64,000 bases of DNA, from the NCBI GenBank assembly GCA_028280885.1, contig JANQKY010000023.1, forward strand, positions 1-64,000, given 5' to 3'. How positions within the stretch are numbered: position 1 is the stretch's first letter; every line of letters begins with the position of its first letter. The translations under genes and the position numbers were made by a program. Below, piece after piece: positions 7,614-16,665 of this stretch. The notes beneath the pieces are model-generated. The model saw only the letters and a list, made by a program, of their open reading frames with translations, was not told where the DNA came from and made no database searches. The DNA comes from Tepidamorphus sp. Its GTDB lineage: Bacteria; Pseudomonadota; Alphaproteobacteria; Rhizobiales; Tepidamorphaceae.

Positions 7614-9004
7614 GGTACGCTCGTGGTCAAAATATTGCCGGCCGGGTCGCCGTCGAAATAGGGTGAGTTTGGCGTGTTTATTGCGGCATCAATGAAATAG
7701 TCGGTGATGATGTTCGACGCAGGCGTGAACGATTTGCCGTCGAAATTGCGGATCTTGATCTTTACACCGGCATGGTGTCCCCTGCCGACGTCCGGAAGGA
7801 ACATGTTGTTGGTGTGTGTCGCGACCGGCAGGCATTTGTCGCCGATCCTGGCGATATGGAACATCAGCGGACTTGCTCGCCGCCCGAATGGCGCGGCGGC
7901 CTCGACGACCATTCCTCTTTGGGAATCGTAGGGGAGGGGCAAGCCCAAATTCGCGCGCCGGGGCATTTTTTCCGCAGCTACACCGTAGCTTCCCCGTGCG
8001 GCGGGGCGCAGGTTGCCGCTTCTGAACCATTCTTTTTCTTCCGGAAAATTCTGCTCCGCTTCGCATCCGCCTACGCGATGGACGGTGTCTCGTTCGCCTT
8101 TGTATCCCCATGCGCGATAAAGCTGATAGCCATGCCCGAGCCTGGCCATGGCATCGATCCAATTGGAAAACGCTTCCTTCCAGATGCGGATTTCGCTGCC
8201 GCGGGCAAAGGCGGTGAGCGGCAGCGCGGTCGAATTGATATTCGGATCGAGCGAAATCAGATCGCGTATCCGCTCTTGCCACGCGTCCTGTGTGAGGGGC
8301 GGTGTCCAGTCGTCTTTGAGCGTATCCTCGCCACGGCCCAGCGCGGCGGCGCCGTGGCGCAGGGACAGCAGGTTGAGCGATCCCCAGCCGCGCCGCTTGC
8401 GCATGCCGAGACCGCCAAGCAGTCCCATGAGTTTCAGCGCGTTCAAGACTTCCGGCGAGCGGCCGGCGGCCCTGCCGGTCAGCAGCAGTTCGACAGCGAA
8501 TTTCGCGCCGGGAGCGAATGCTTGCCGAAGCAGGACCGTACCGGCCGCTTGGTACTCGAGAGCGCCGTATCCAAGATAACGAACGGCTTCCGGACAGCGC
8601 TCGCCCCCGGCATTCGACCGGTTCTCGCCGGTGCCGGTCAGGAACGATCCGGCCGTCCAGATCGGATGGGCGCTAATCCATCGGGCGTTGAGGTGAACGG
8701 CGCTTTGGCGCGCGGCCACGCGGCTGCGGTTTCGGTCCGAGTCGGCGCTGCGGCCGGGGCCGCCGAAAAGGTCGACCTCCGTTTCGTGCAAAGCGCACAA
8801 CCAGCGCCGATCGTCCGGGCGCCCTGCCGAACGGGCGGCCTGAGCGGCGTTCAGGGCGCGCCACCAGAACACCAGTTCTGACTTGATCGAGCCGGGTCTG
8901 AGCGTGATCGGCGGCGCGTTGGTGCCAGGGGCCGCATCCGGGATAGCCCCGCCGAGAAACATGGGCGTGACGATTTCGAATGTCGCGACGATCCTGAACG
9001 CCAT
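7610..9004 (-). CDS. cmr1: Type III-B CRISPR RAMP protein Cmr1
   Basis: Cmr1 is the 464-residue subunit at the 3' crRNA end of the Cmr complex, built of two fused RAMP modules. The signature TPMFLGGA occurs at 13-20, followed by RPGSIKSELVFWWRAL at 36-51. The glycine-rich loop GGLGMRKRRGWGSL at 197-210 is typical of the family. The ATG is preceded by GGGGGGAT at about 8 bp. It is the first gene of the operon and its stop overlaps the cas10 start by 4 bp. The promoter must lie in the 200 bp between this gene and the CRISPR array upstream, or the operon may be read through from the array. Confidence 0.93.
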   Translation of the reverse strand: MAFRIVATFEIVTPMFLGGAIPDAAPGTNAPPITLRPGSIKSELVFWWRALNAAQAARSAGRPDDRRWLCALHETEVDLFGGPGRSADSDRNRSRVAARQSAVHLNARWISAHPIWTAGSFLTGTGENRSNAGGERCPEAVRYLGYGALEYQAAGTVLLRQAFAPGAKFAVELLLTGRAAGRSPEVLNALKLMGLLGGLGMRKRRGWGSLNLLSLRHGAAALGRGEDTLKDDWTPPLTQDAWQERIRDLISLDPNINSTALPLTAFARGSEIRIWKEAFSNWIDAMARLGHGYQLYRAWGYKGERDTVHRVGGCEAEQNFPEEKEWFRSGNLRPAARGSYGVAAEKMPRRANLGLPLPYDSQRGMVVEAAAPFGRRASPLMFHIARIGDKCLPVATHTNNMFLPDVGRGHHAGVKIKIRNFDGKSFTPASNIITDYFIDAAINTPNSPYFDGDPAGNILTTSVP

Positions 9005-9207
9005 GCATTCATCCCCCCAACATGATCAGAATAACGTATCAGTCCGGAGTTTCAATCCGCAATTGAATCCCTTGAGTGGATTGTCGCCGTGCGGGATGTG
9101 CTGGCCGAATTCTCCGTTCCGTGGATTATCCGGTGGGAATGTCCCTCTGTCTGACCACTGGCAATGGCTTTGGGACAAGGGGAATACACCCGCGACCCGG
9201 CACAGGC

Positions 9208-9523
9208 ATTTCTCTCCCGGCCAAGGGCCGGGTAGCTCCGAAGTTGAACGGCTTATGGGTCCGTAGCCGGCCACGGTTTCTATCCCAGCCAACGGCTGGG
9301 TAACTCTGGAGCTTCGTGTTCGTGACAACGTCGAGGCCGACGAGGAGTTGTTTCTATCCCAGCCGACGGCTGGGTAGCTCCAAAGCCAGCAATCTCACCA
9401 ACGCGCAGCTTGCAAAGTTTCTATCCTAGCCAAGGCTGGGTAACTCCGAAGCCCACCACTGGCTTAAACTGGCCCCGACAGGTGAGTTTCTATCCCAGCC
9501 AACGGCTGGGTAGCTCCAAAGCC
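9208..9523 (-). CRISPR. Right CRISPR array, 4 good repeats plus 1 degenerate, 4 spacers
   Basis: On the plus strand, repeats begin GTTTCTATCC at about 9276, 9350, 9417 and 9486 and carry the palindrome CCCAGCCAACGGCTGGG; unit length is about 37-38 bp and periods are 67-74 bp. A fifth, degenerate unit at 9208-9244 has the same period. The crRNA sense is the minus strand (3' end GATAGAAAC), so the 9486 repeat is first and the degenerate one is last. This agrees with the rule that the leader-distal repeat decays. The repeat at 9417 lacks one or two bases of the palindrome. The array lies upstream of cmr1 and is read in the same direction as the operon. Confidence 0.9.
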
Positions 9524-9600
9524 TACCCTCTCGAAAGAACTTGTCAACAGGCGGGAAAAGTTTCCAATTTCCAAGGCAAGCCAGTTTATCAAAATCCAGA
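9524..9600 (-). promoter_or_regulatory. Probable CRISPR leader of the right array
   Basis: This AT-richer stretch directly precedes the first repeat in crRNA sense. It is recognised as a leader because a second copy, with the same block TTGTCAACAGG and the same downstream TTTCCAAGG, lies at the same distance from a decayed repeat near 9.93-10.02 kb. A third TTTTCCAAGGCAA is at about 9669. No confident -10/-35 pair could be assigned. Confidence 0.55.
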
Positions 9601-9925
9601 TTCGAACAAAATATGAATATATGCTCTAGATGTTGCTTCATAATATTGATATATAGGAAGAATTTTTATTTTCCAAGGCAAAGTGCTGGTTTTGTGAGAT
9701 GCCGTTGCGGCGCCCGGCCGATCATCTCGGACCGCATTTTCCTGCGCTTGGCGCGTATCGCCGGCGTGATGCCGCGTGATGTTCCAGACGCACCTGCGGA
9801 CCGTATGCACCTATCGATGCACTCGCTCCAACGGGTCTGAAATGCGCGACCGGACTGGCACGATGAAATGATCGCTGCAAGCAGGCCGCCTTTATGCGGC
9901 TGCCGGGTCTGGATCTGCCGGAGCC
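9601..9925. other. Non-coding spacer between two leader copies
   Basis: No convincing gene was found on either strand. It starts AT-rich, contains TTTTCCAAGGCAAAG at about 9669 (similar to the leader ends on both sides), and ends with the hairpin-like GGCCGCCTTTATGCGGC. Short open frames here have no recognisable product. It could hold further decayed leader or gene remnants. Confidence 0.4.
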
Positions 9926-10020
9926 GGTTCCGATCCAAGCCATAAGCCGGGCAGCCTCGTAACCTGTCCCTGAGGAAGAATTTGTCAACAGGTCGGAGAA
10001 ACACTGGTTTCCAAGGGGGT
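9926..10020 (-). repeat. Decayed second CRISPR repeat with its leader
   Basis: The stretch at about 9926-9963 aligns end to end with the active repeat (GTTCCGATCCAAGCC, then GCCGGGCAGC, then a TAACC end), with a spoiled palindrome. The next 60 bp aligns with the leader of the working array, including ATTTGTCAACAGG and GGTTTCCAAGG at nearly the same spacing. This is a duplicated leader-repeat unit in the same orientation that has decayed. No second repeat follows it, so it appears to be an array reduced to one repeat. Confidence 0.6.
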
Positions 10021-10110
10021 GTATTTTGAGAAATCAAATATCAAGCATTATAGGAACAAAAGCGCAAAACAACTGCCAAGATTGCAATTTCAATCGAGAT
10101 TAAGCCTTAT

Positions 10111-10711
10111 CTTGCGGACCGCGCCGATTTGGCGGATCGGGCGCTTGCTATCAGCCTTCCGACGATTGACGAAGGATGCCGACGGCCGGAAGACGAGTTC
10201 TGGGTCGCCTGGGAGCAGGCAAAGCCACGGGTTCTCGGGGCGCTGCTTGATGCCGTCGCGGCGGCGCTGCGGCACTTGTCAACGACGAAACTCGAGCGTA
10301 CGCCGCGGATGGCCGACTTTGCCAAATGGGCAACGGCGGCGGAACCGGGCCTGGGTGTTGAGGCCGGGACGTTTCTCAAAGCCTATGAAACCAATCGACA
10401 GGATAGTGCCGAATCCGCGTTCGACTCCGATCAGGTGGCCGTGGCTGTTCGGGATTTCGTACGAAGTTGCGGCCCGGATGGCTTTGAAGGGACTGCAAGC
10501 GAATTGCTTGCGGCACTAAACGATTGGGCTTCCGAGAGCTTGCAAAGAGGCCGTGCTTGGCCTTCCAGCCGCCGGTGGTATGGGAAGCAGGATCAAACGG
10601 GTCGCACCGCTGCTGCGTCGGCAGGGATTTACGGTGGAGGCCGGGCATACTGCTTCGCGGTCGTCGCGCTACATTCGAATTGTGCCTGCGCCGGATCGAG
10701 CCGCATCCTGA
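10111..10711 (+). pseudogene. Remnant of a mobile-element type ATPase/helicase-like protein, truncated and frameshifted
   Basis: The frame reads ADRADLADRALAISLPTI, EFWVAWEQAKPRVLGALLDA, PRMADFAKWATAAEPGL and GTASELLAALNDWASE. From memory this is the C-terminal end of ATP-binding proteins found on phage-like and plasmid-like elements of Alphaproteobacteria; the pattern LADRA.A..LP is the usual entry to that end. The ATPase core that should precede it is absent. Near 10565-10580 the frame shifts, and the homologous end continues in another frame as SRIKRVAPLLRRQGFTVEA and IRIVPAPDRAAS up to a stop at 10709-10711. Both defects support a dead gene. It lies between the decayed CRISPR leader and the tRNA gene, which suggests an old integration. 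Confidence 0.6.
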
Positions 10712-11154
10712 CAAGCGCTGCAAAGCAGGGGCAAGTCGTCATCCGCTGCCGTCTGGACGCGTTAAGCGGTACGGTAGCGGGTCCTTCCTGGTCTCCATTT
10801 CCCGCGGGTATTTCGCACCGCGGGGTTTTCCCAGTCTGAATGATTTTCATAAAGGGTGAATCTCGCGGTAAAAGTTGGCTGGGAATACGCAGTCGCATCG
10901 CTGATACACCCGCACTCGGGTCCGGCGTCTCGGACGGCTTCGGACGATGGCGGACGGCAGTGTTTCGTCTTTCAGGTTGCGGCCTCGATTGGCAATCGGA
11001 CGTCTCGGACGGGTCAGACCGTCCTAATTTTAAAATATTGGAAATAGGGTGCAGAGAACCGTTAGCGCGGCAAGCTGACGGTCGAATTTGCTTACATGGT
11101 GCTTACATAGCGAAAACGCGTTCCTCAACCTTTCACCTAAGTGGTTGATTTTAT
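10712..11154. other. Intergenic stretch between pseudogene and tRNA
   Basis: No supported gene. It contains imperfect copies of a CGTCTCGGACGG-type motif (about 10926 and 10999) and CCGTC/GGACGG inverted pieces. The last 60 bp are AT-rich and would contain the 3' flank of the tRNA gene, where integrative elements commonly recombine. No integrase gene is visible. Confidence 0.4.
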
Positions 11155-11231
11155 TGGCGACCCCGGCAGGATTCGAACCTGCGACCTACAGATTAGGAAT
11201 CTGCCGCTCTATCCTGCTGAGCTACGGGGCC
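11155..11231 (-). tRNA. tRNA-Arg (anticodon CCT)
   Basis: Read on the minus strand, the 77-nt gene starts GGCCCCGTAGCTCAGC and ends with the encoded CCA. The acceptor stem pairs GGCCCCG with CGGGGTC (one G-U pair). The anticodon stem is GCAGA/TCTGT with loop TTCCTAA, so the anticodon is CCT, reading AGG. The T arm contains GGTTCGAATCC. Its 3' end faces the CRISPR region, the usual geometry for an island integrated at a tRNA gene. Confidence 0.95.
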
Positions 11232-11362
11232 GAAGCGGAGCCGTTGCCGTGGCGAAGAGGCCTGTGGCAACGCGCCTGCGGGCCTTGTAGCATAGCGTAC
11301 CAACTTGCGCAGCCCTCAAACGCGGCTCGATATCCGGTCCGCGATCCGACGATCCGGCCCCC

Positions 11363-12190
11363 GTGTCAAAACGCACTCCCCGCCGCCCAAAGGCCCTGCT
11401 TGTTGTCCTGACGCCAGCCCTCCTGACACCGGTCTTTCCGTCCGGGGCGGCAACCGCGCAAACGGCGCCCTGTCCGCCCGAACCGTCATACTATGACGAT
11501 GTCGCGGCCGTGATCGATGCCGACCTGATCGCCCTTGCCGATGGGCAGGTCATCCGTCTGGCAGGCCTGCAGGTGGCAAAGCCGCAGCGCCCGGGCGCCG
11601 TGGCGGCGGAAGCCGATCTCAATGCGGCCGCGCGCGCCTATCTGCGCGACGCGGTTCAGGGGCGGCGGGTTGGGATCGCGAAGACGGCGGACGAACCGGA
11701 CCGGCACGGGCGCATCGTCGCCCATGTGATGGCCGATCCGGGCGCCTGGCTGCAGGATGACCTGGTCGCGGCGGGGCTTGCCCGGGTCGATTCGCATGTC
11801 GACAAACGGGGGTGCGGCGCGCTATTGCTTGAGCGCGAGGAGAAGGCGCGGCAGCGGGGATTGGGGCTGTGGGCGACCCGCCTTGGGACCATTTTTCGGG
11901 CAGACAGGCCCGATGAACTGACGGGCGAGATTGGCCGATTTGCTATCGTGGAAGGCAATGTCGTGTCGGTCGGCGAAAGACCGCGGCGGACGTACCTTAA
12001 TTTTGGCACGTATTGGAACGAGGATTTCACCGCCTATGTCGACCGGCGGCATCGCGCCGGCTTCGAGCGTGCCGGCGTGCGGCTGGGATCGCTTGCCGGG
12101 CAGCGCGTGCGGGTGCGGGGATTTGTGATCGATGACAGGGGACCGGCGATCCGGATGACCGGACCGGAGCAGTTGCAACGTGTCGACTAA
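11363..12190 (+). CDS. Secreted staphylococcal-nuclease-like (thermonuclease family) protein
   Basis: The product is 275 residues with an N-terminal signal peptide (basic start, hydrophobic stretch ALLVVLTPALLTPVF, AxA-like end near residue 31) and a start at GTG. The SNase-like fold is suggested by the strand block VAAVIDADLIALADGQVIRLAG, DRHGRIVAHV, and the WLQDDLVAAGLARV helix. The catalytic arginine and glutamate set of true thermonucleases is only partly recognisable, so nuclease activity is uncertain. About 75 extra C-terminal residues (from EGNVVSVGERPRRTYLNFG) look like an added beta domain. It overlaps the start of the downstream protease gene by 11 bp, so the two are probably co-transcribed. 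Confidence 0.75.
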   Translation: MSKRTPRRPKALLVVLTPALLTPVFPSGAATAQTAPCPPEPSYYDDVAAVIDADLIALADGQVIRLAGLQVAKPQRPGAVAAEADLNAAARAYLRDAVQGRRVGIAKTADEPDRHGRIVAHVMADPGAWLQDDLVAAGLARVDSHVDKRGCGALLLEREEKARQRGLGLWATRLGTIFRADRPDELTGEIGRFAIVEGNVVSVGERPRRTYLNFGTYWNEDFTAYVDRRHRAGFERAGVRLGSLAGQRVRVRGFVIDDRGPAIRMTGPEQLQRVD

Positions 12191-13700
12191 CGCGCCGAGA
12201 TCGGATCGGTTCGCCCTAGCACGGCGCGCCCGGACGCGTGCGCTGGCCGTCGGCCTGATCGCCGGTGTGGCATTGGTGCTGGCGGCCTGCGCCGGCGGTA
12301 ACTTAAGCGATGGCGGCCTGCTCGCCTCGGCGCGGACGGCGGCGCCGCGCAATGCCGGGTTCAACCAGCGTGAGATCAATCTGGGCCGGCGCGAGCATCC
12401 CAAGATCGTCAAGGCGTTCGGCGGCACCTATGCCGACCCGGCGCTGCAGGCCTATCTCGACCAGACCACCGACCGGCTCGCCAGGGCGTCCGACCGGCCG
12501 GAACTGTCCTACACGGTGACGGTGCTCAACTCGCCGACCATCAACGCCTTCTCGCTGCCCGGCGGCTATATCTACGTGACGCGCGGCCTCCTCGCGCTTT
12601 CCAACGATTCCGCGGAGATCGCCAACGTTCTGGCGCATGAAATGGCGCATATCACAGCGCGACACGCGCTCGCCCGCGAGGAGCAGGCCAATTCCGCTGC
12701 GGTGATGAGCCAGGTGGTGACCGACGTGATCCGCGATCCCGAGGCAGGCCAGGCGGCGCTCGCCCTGTCGCGCGGGCGGCTTGCCCAGTTCTCCCGGCAG
12801 CAGGAACTCGACGCCGACGTCACCGGCATCCGCAACGCCGCGCGCGCCGGTTACGATCCCGACGGCGCGATCGACTTCCTGCGGGCGCTGGAGCGGCAGA
12901 CCGAGTTGCAGTCGAAGACGCTCAACCAGATCTACGACGCCGGGCGGGTCGATATCTTCTCAAGCCATCCGGCGACGCCGCAGCGCATTCTGGCCGCCGA
13001 GCGCGAGGCGATGCAGGTCACCCGCAATCCCAATATGGAACGCGACCGGGACGGCTATCTGGCGATCATCGACGGGCTGCCCTATGGCGACGACCCGCGC
13101 GAGGGCTTCGTGCAGGGCCGCACCTTCATTCATCCCGAACTCGGCATCACCTTCACCCTGCCGGAGGGCTATGGGCTTGAGAACACCTCGCAGGCGGTGG
13201 TCGGCTTCTCGGAGGCCGGCGACATCATCCGCTTCGACGCGGTCGCCGTGCCGAGCACGGTATCGCTTGCCGACTATCTCGCCGCCGATGCGGTGCGCGG
13301 CGGCCAGGTCACCGACATCACGCCGATGACGGTGAACGGCCTGCCGGCCGCGACCGCGACGGTCGGCGGCGATGGCTGGGACTTCAAGGTCGCGGCGATC
13401 CGCGGCGACGGCAACCGGGTCTACCGGTTCATCCTCGCCTCGCGGACGCTGGCGCAGGCGCGCGAAGACGAGCTTCTGGAGGCCGCCCGCAGCTTCCGCC
13501 GGATCCCGCCCGAGGAGGCCCGCGCGGTGCGGCCGCAGCGCATCGATATCGTCACGGTCCGCCCCGGCGAGACGGTCGAGTATGTCTCACGGCAGATGGC
13601 CTTCGAGGATCACCGGCTGGAGCGCTTCCGGGCGCTAAACGGGCTGACGCCGGCCGACCGGGTGCGGCCCGGTCAGAAGGTCAAGGTGGTGGTGCGGTAG
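12180..13700 (+). CDS. M48 family metalloprotease lipoprotein with C-terminal LysM-like domain
   Basis: This 506-residue protein begins at GTG, inside the end of the upstream gene. A lipobox (LAAC, Cys37) marks it as a periplasmic lipoprotein. The zinc site HEMAH lies at 153-157, with the downstream glutamate in QQELDADVTG. This is the M48 layout of BepA/YfgC proteases that guard outer-membrane protein assembly. After the protease domain comes an N-terminal-like region of about 130 residues, then VRPGETVEYVSRQMAFE and RVRPGQKVKVV, which resemble a degenerate LysM peptidoglycan-binding repeat. Role in envelope quality control is inferred from the family. Confidence 0.88.
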   Translation: MSTNAPRSDRFALARRARTRALAVGLIAGVALVLAACAGGNLSDGGLLASARTAAPRNAGFNQREINLGRREHPKIVKAFGGTYADPALQAYLDQTTDRLARASDRPELSYTVTVLNSPTINAFSLPGGYIYVTRGLLALSNDSAEIANVLAHEMAHITARHALAREEQANSAAVMSQVVTDVIRDPEAGQAALALSRGRLAQFSRQQELDADVTGIRNAARAGYDPDGAIDFLRALERQTELQSKTLNQIYDAGRVDIFSSHPATPQRILAAEREAMQVTRNPNMERDRDGYLAIIDGLPYGDDPREGFVQGRTFIHPELGITFTLPEGYGLENTSQAVVGFSEAGDIIRFDAVAVPSTVSLADYLAADAVRGGQVTDITPMTVNGLPAATATVGGDGWDFKVAAIRGDGNRVYRFILASRTLAQAREDELLEAARSFRRIPPEEARAVRPQRIDIVTVRPGETVEYVSRQMAFEDHRLERFRALNGLTPADRVRPGQKVKVVVR

Positions 13701-13783
13701 GGCGTTGCCCAGCCATCTCGTTACGCGGCCGCCTCAGCGCCGATCCGGCGGGGAAACCGCCGGATCCGGTCGGGGCCACGCCC

Positions 13784-14644
<861 letters not shown>

Positions 14645-14671
14645 GGCGCATCACCGACGTTTGATCTGCTA

Positions 14672-14717
14672 ATCGTTCCATATAGTGACGATTCAAGGGC
14701 GTCCTATATGGAACGAT
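14672..14717. promoter_or_regulatory. Perfect 14 bp inverted repeat upstream of rpoH2
   Basis: The arms ATCGTTCCATATAG (14672-14685) and CTATATGGAACGAT (14704-14717) are perfectly complementary, with an 18 bp loop. Each arm contains GGAAC, the -35 core of promoters read by the alphaproteobacterial general stress sigma factor EcfG. On the minus strand GGAAC is followed 15 bases later by CGTC, one base and one mismatch away from the usual -10 CGTT. It could be a stress promoter, a regulator site, or both. Confidence 0.5.
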
Positions 14718-14755
14718 CAAAGGACGTACGCGGTTCACCCGATTTAAGCAGAAAT

Positions 14756-14780
14756 GCCGTCCGGCTTGAAGCCGGGCGGC
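14756..14780 (-). terminator. Possible terminator of carD
   Basis: A hairpin with arms GCCGTCCGGC and GCCGGGCGGC (one G-T pair) and a TTGAA loop lies 70 bp after the carD stop. The following run on the minus strand (ATTTCTGC) is only weakly T-rich. Confidence 0.4.
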
Positions 14781-14850
14781 ACGCAAAGCGGGCATGCGGC
14801 CGGTAAAAGGCTCGTGATAGTCGTGCTAAAGCATTGATCGCAAAGCGCGA

Positions 14851-15432
14851 TCAGGCGGCTTCCTCGCGGTCGCCGTCCTCGCTCTCGGCCGCTGCCGCAG
14901 CACCCCGCTTCGGACCCTTGGCGAGCATTGCCTCGATCTCGCGGATCGCCTCGGTCTCGGTGATCCGCTTGACGGCGCCGACCTCGCGGGCCATGCGGTC
15001 GAGGGCTGCTTCATAGAGCTGGCGTTCGGAATAGGACTGCTCCGGCTGGGTGTCGGAGCGGTGCAGGTCGCGGACGACCTCGCCGATCGCGATCAGGTCG
15101 CCGGAATTGATCTTGGCCTCGTATTCCTGGGCGCGGCGGCTCCACATGGTCCGCTTGATCCGGGCGCGGCCTTTCAGCACCTCGAGCGCCTTGCCGACAA
15201 TATCGTCCTCGGACAGTTTGCGCATGCCAACCGACGCAGCCTTCGATGTCGGAACCCGCAGGGTCATCTTGTCCTTTTCGAAATTGATGACGAAAAGTTC
15301 GAGCTTGGCGCCGGCGACTTCCTGCTCCTCGACCGACACGATCTGTCCGACGCCATGCGCGGGATAGACGATGAACTCGCTCGTCTTGAACCCCTGACGC
15401 TGGACGGGCTTCTTGCTGCTGCGCGTTGTCAT
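14851..15432 (-). CDS. carD: CarD family transcriptional regulator
   Basis: CarD binds RNA polymerase beta and stabilises open promoter complexes, notably at rRNA promoters. The 193-residue product starts at an ATG with AGGAGT upstream (MTTRSSKKP); a longer frame upstream lacks family similarity. The N-terminal RNAP-interaction (TRCF-like) domain reads FIVYPAHGVGQIVSVEEQEV, with KMTLRVPTSKA after it. A helical DNA-binding C-terminal half follows (RRAQEYEAKINSGDLIAIGE). The tail from about residue 175 is alanine- and glutamate-rich. FdxA lies upstream on the same strand, 320 bp away and behind a terminator, so the gene probably has its own promoter. Confidence 0.93.
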   Translation of the reverse strand: MTTRSSKKPVQRQGFKTSEFIVYPAHGVGQIVSVEEQEVAGAKLELFVINFEKDKMTLRVPTSKAASVGMRKLSEDDIVGKALEVLKGRARIKRTMWSRRAQEYEAKINSGDLIAIGEVVRDLHRSDTQPEQSYSERQLYEAALDRMAREVGAVKRITETEAIREIEAMLAKGPKRGAAAAAESEDGDREEAA

Positions 15433-15602
15433 ACTGATTATTGACTCCTGACACCGTTCAACGGTGTATGTGCTTGCGATGCCTGCGCAGCCTCGAGGCG
15501 GATTCGGGGCAACAGGCGCGATCAAGCGGCAAAACCCGCGCAAAGAGCTGTCCGGTCGACCAATGGTCCCGGTGGCACCGTGCCGGTACCGTGCTCTGGC
15601 GC

Positions 15603-15632
15603 AATTAAAATGCGCCCTGTTGAAGAGGGCGC
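15603..15632 (-). terminator. Rho-independent terminator downstream of fdxA
   Basis: On the minus strand, arms GCGCCCT and AGGGCGC form a perfect 7 bp stem with a 7 nt loop, followed by ATTTTAATT. It stands 120 bp after the fdxA stop and separates that gene from carD. Confidence 0.65.
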
Positions 15633-15752
15633 GTGCGGGCGAGGGTTCTACCAACTCATGGAGTTATATAGCACATTTGCGCGCGCAATCCAAGTGTTGC
15701 GCTGCGAAACGCCGCCGATTCGACTATTACGTAAAGGTAATGTGGAGGCTGA

Positions 15753-16091
15753 TCAGTCGCCTTCTCCCGGCTCCGGAGAGAATTGCGTTTCCAGCTTGTT
15801 CTTGACCCCGTCCCATTCCTCTGCGTCCGCCGGTGACTCACGCTTGATGGTGATATTCGGCCACTTTTCGGCATATTCGGTATTGAAGGCGACCCATTGC
15901 TCGAGGCCGGGCTCGGTGTCCGCCTTGATCGCCTCGGCGGGGCATTCCGGCTCGCAAACACCGCAGTCGATACACTCGTCGGGATGGATGACAAGCATAT
16001 TGGTGCCCTCGTAGAAACAATCGACCGGGCATACCTCGACGCAATCCATGTATTTGCATCGGATGCAGTTATCGGTGACGACGTAGGTCAT
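15753..16091 (-). CDS. fdxA: Seven-iron type ferredoxin FdxA
   Basis: This 112-residue cytosolic electron carrier has two cysteine sets. The first is C9..C12..C17..C21 with an extra C25, in [17 protein letters not shown]. The second is [12 protein letters not shown] at about 40-51. Such 3Fe-4S/4Fe-4S ferredoxins are usual in Alphaproteobacteria, next to CarD and the S4 protein as here. The C-terminal third ([12 protein letters not shown]) is also conserved in FdxA. A redox partner is not encoded nearby. Confidence 0.94.
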   Translation of the reverse strand: MTYVVTDNCIRCKYMDCVEVCPVDCFYEGTNMLVIHPDECIDCGVCEPECPAEAIKADTEPGLEQWVAFNTEYAEKWPNITIKRESPADAEEWDGVKNKLETQFSPEPGEGD

Positions 16092-16166
16092 GTGCGGCTC
16101 CGCGAAGGATCGTTTCGGCGTGGTGCGTACCGGTTTTGCTGGCCTGGTTCAAGCCATCACAGAGGA

Positions 16167-16628
16167 TTAGCTTTTCGAAGAACGTGGCGCTGTTGGATTG
16201 TCATTCCATGCGTCAATCTGCCGCCTTTCCTTCTTGGTCGGCCGGCCGGCGCCCGCCGCGCGCCGGGCCGTCGGCAGCAGCGGCGGCAGATCGGGCCTGG
16301 GCGGCGGCGGTGGCGACAGGTCCTCATAGAGGGTGCGCGCCTCGGCGGCGGGCCCGCGCCGGGCGGCGAACTGCACGACGCGCAGCACCAGGATCCGGCT
16401 GTTCAGCGCAACCGTGACGGTGTCGCCAACTCTGAGCGGCTGGCTCGCCTTGGAGACCTTGGCGCGGTTGACGCGGACATGGCCGCCGGCGACCAGCGAG
16501 GCCGCCAGTGTCCGGGTCTTGGCGACGCGGGCGTGCCACAGCCATTTGTCGATACGCTGGCTTTCGGGGCGCTGGCTTTCGGGGCGCTGGCCTTCGGTCT
16601 GGCGGCTGTCCGAACCGGGGGTGCTCAT
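16167..16628 (-). CDS. S4-domain RNA-binding protein, HslR-like
   Basis: The product is 153 residues with an S4 domain at about 25-85 (RIDKWLWHARVAKTRTLAASLV, then GGHVRVN). HslR binds stalled 50S subunits with attached peptidyl-tRNA; the role here is taken from the family. The C-terminus is proline-rich then basic. The N-terminus contains a direct repeat, RPESQRPESQ, encoded by tandem 15 bp-scale copies, so the exact number of repeats may vary between strains. It lies 38 bp downstream of the helicase gene and is probably co-transcribed with it. Confidence 0.85.
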   Translation of the reverse strand: MSTPGSDSRQTEGQRPESQRPESQRIDKWLWHARVAKTRTLAASLVAGGHVRVNRAKVSKASQPLRVGDTVTVALNSRILVLRVVQFAARRGPAAEARTLYEDLSPPPPPRPDLPPLLPTARRAAGAGRPTKKERRQIDAWNDNPTAPRSSKS

Positions 16629-16665
16629 GGCCGGTTAGGTCAACCGACGGCCAGGCTTCGGACAC

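Noticed and set aside
9026..9328. Frame of 100 codons between cmr1 and the array
   Set aside because: It reads through CRISPR repeats, and its product has no recognisable feature; treated as non-coding.
9686..9925. Possible remnant gene between the leader copies
   Set aside because: A short frame with RLARIAGVMPRDVPDAPAD looked protein-like, but no family could be named and the frame is open only briefly.
10840..11148. Frame of 102 codons before the tRNA gene
   Set aside because: No ribosome-binding site or family similarity; the sequence looks like decayed or intergenic DNA.
14756..14780. Hairpin as a promoter element for a plus-strand transcript
   Set aside because: It fits better as a terminator after carD; no plus-strand gene follows.
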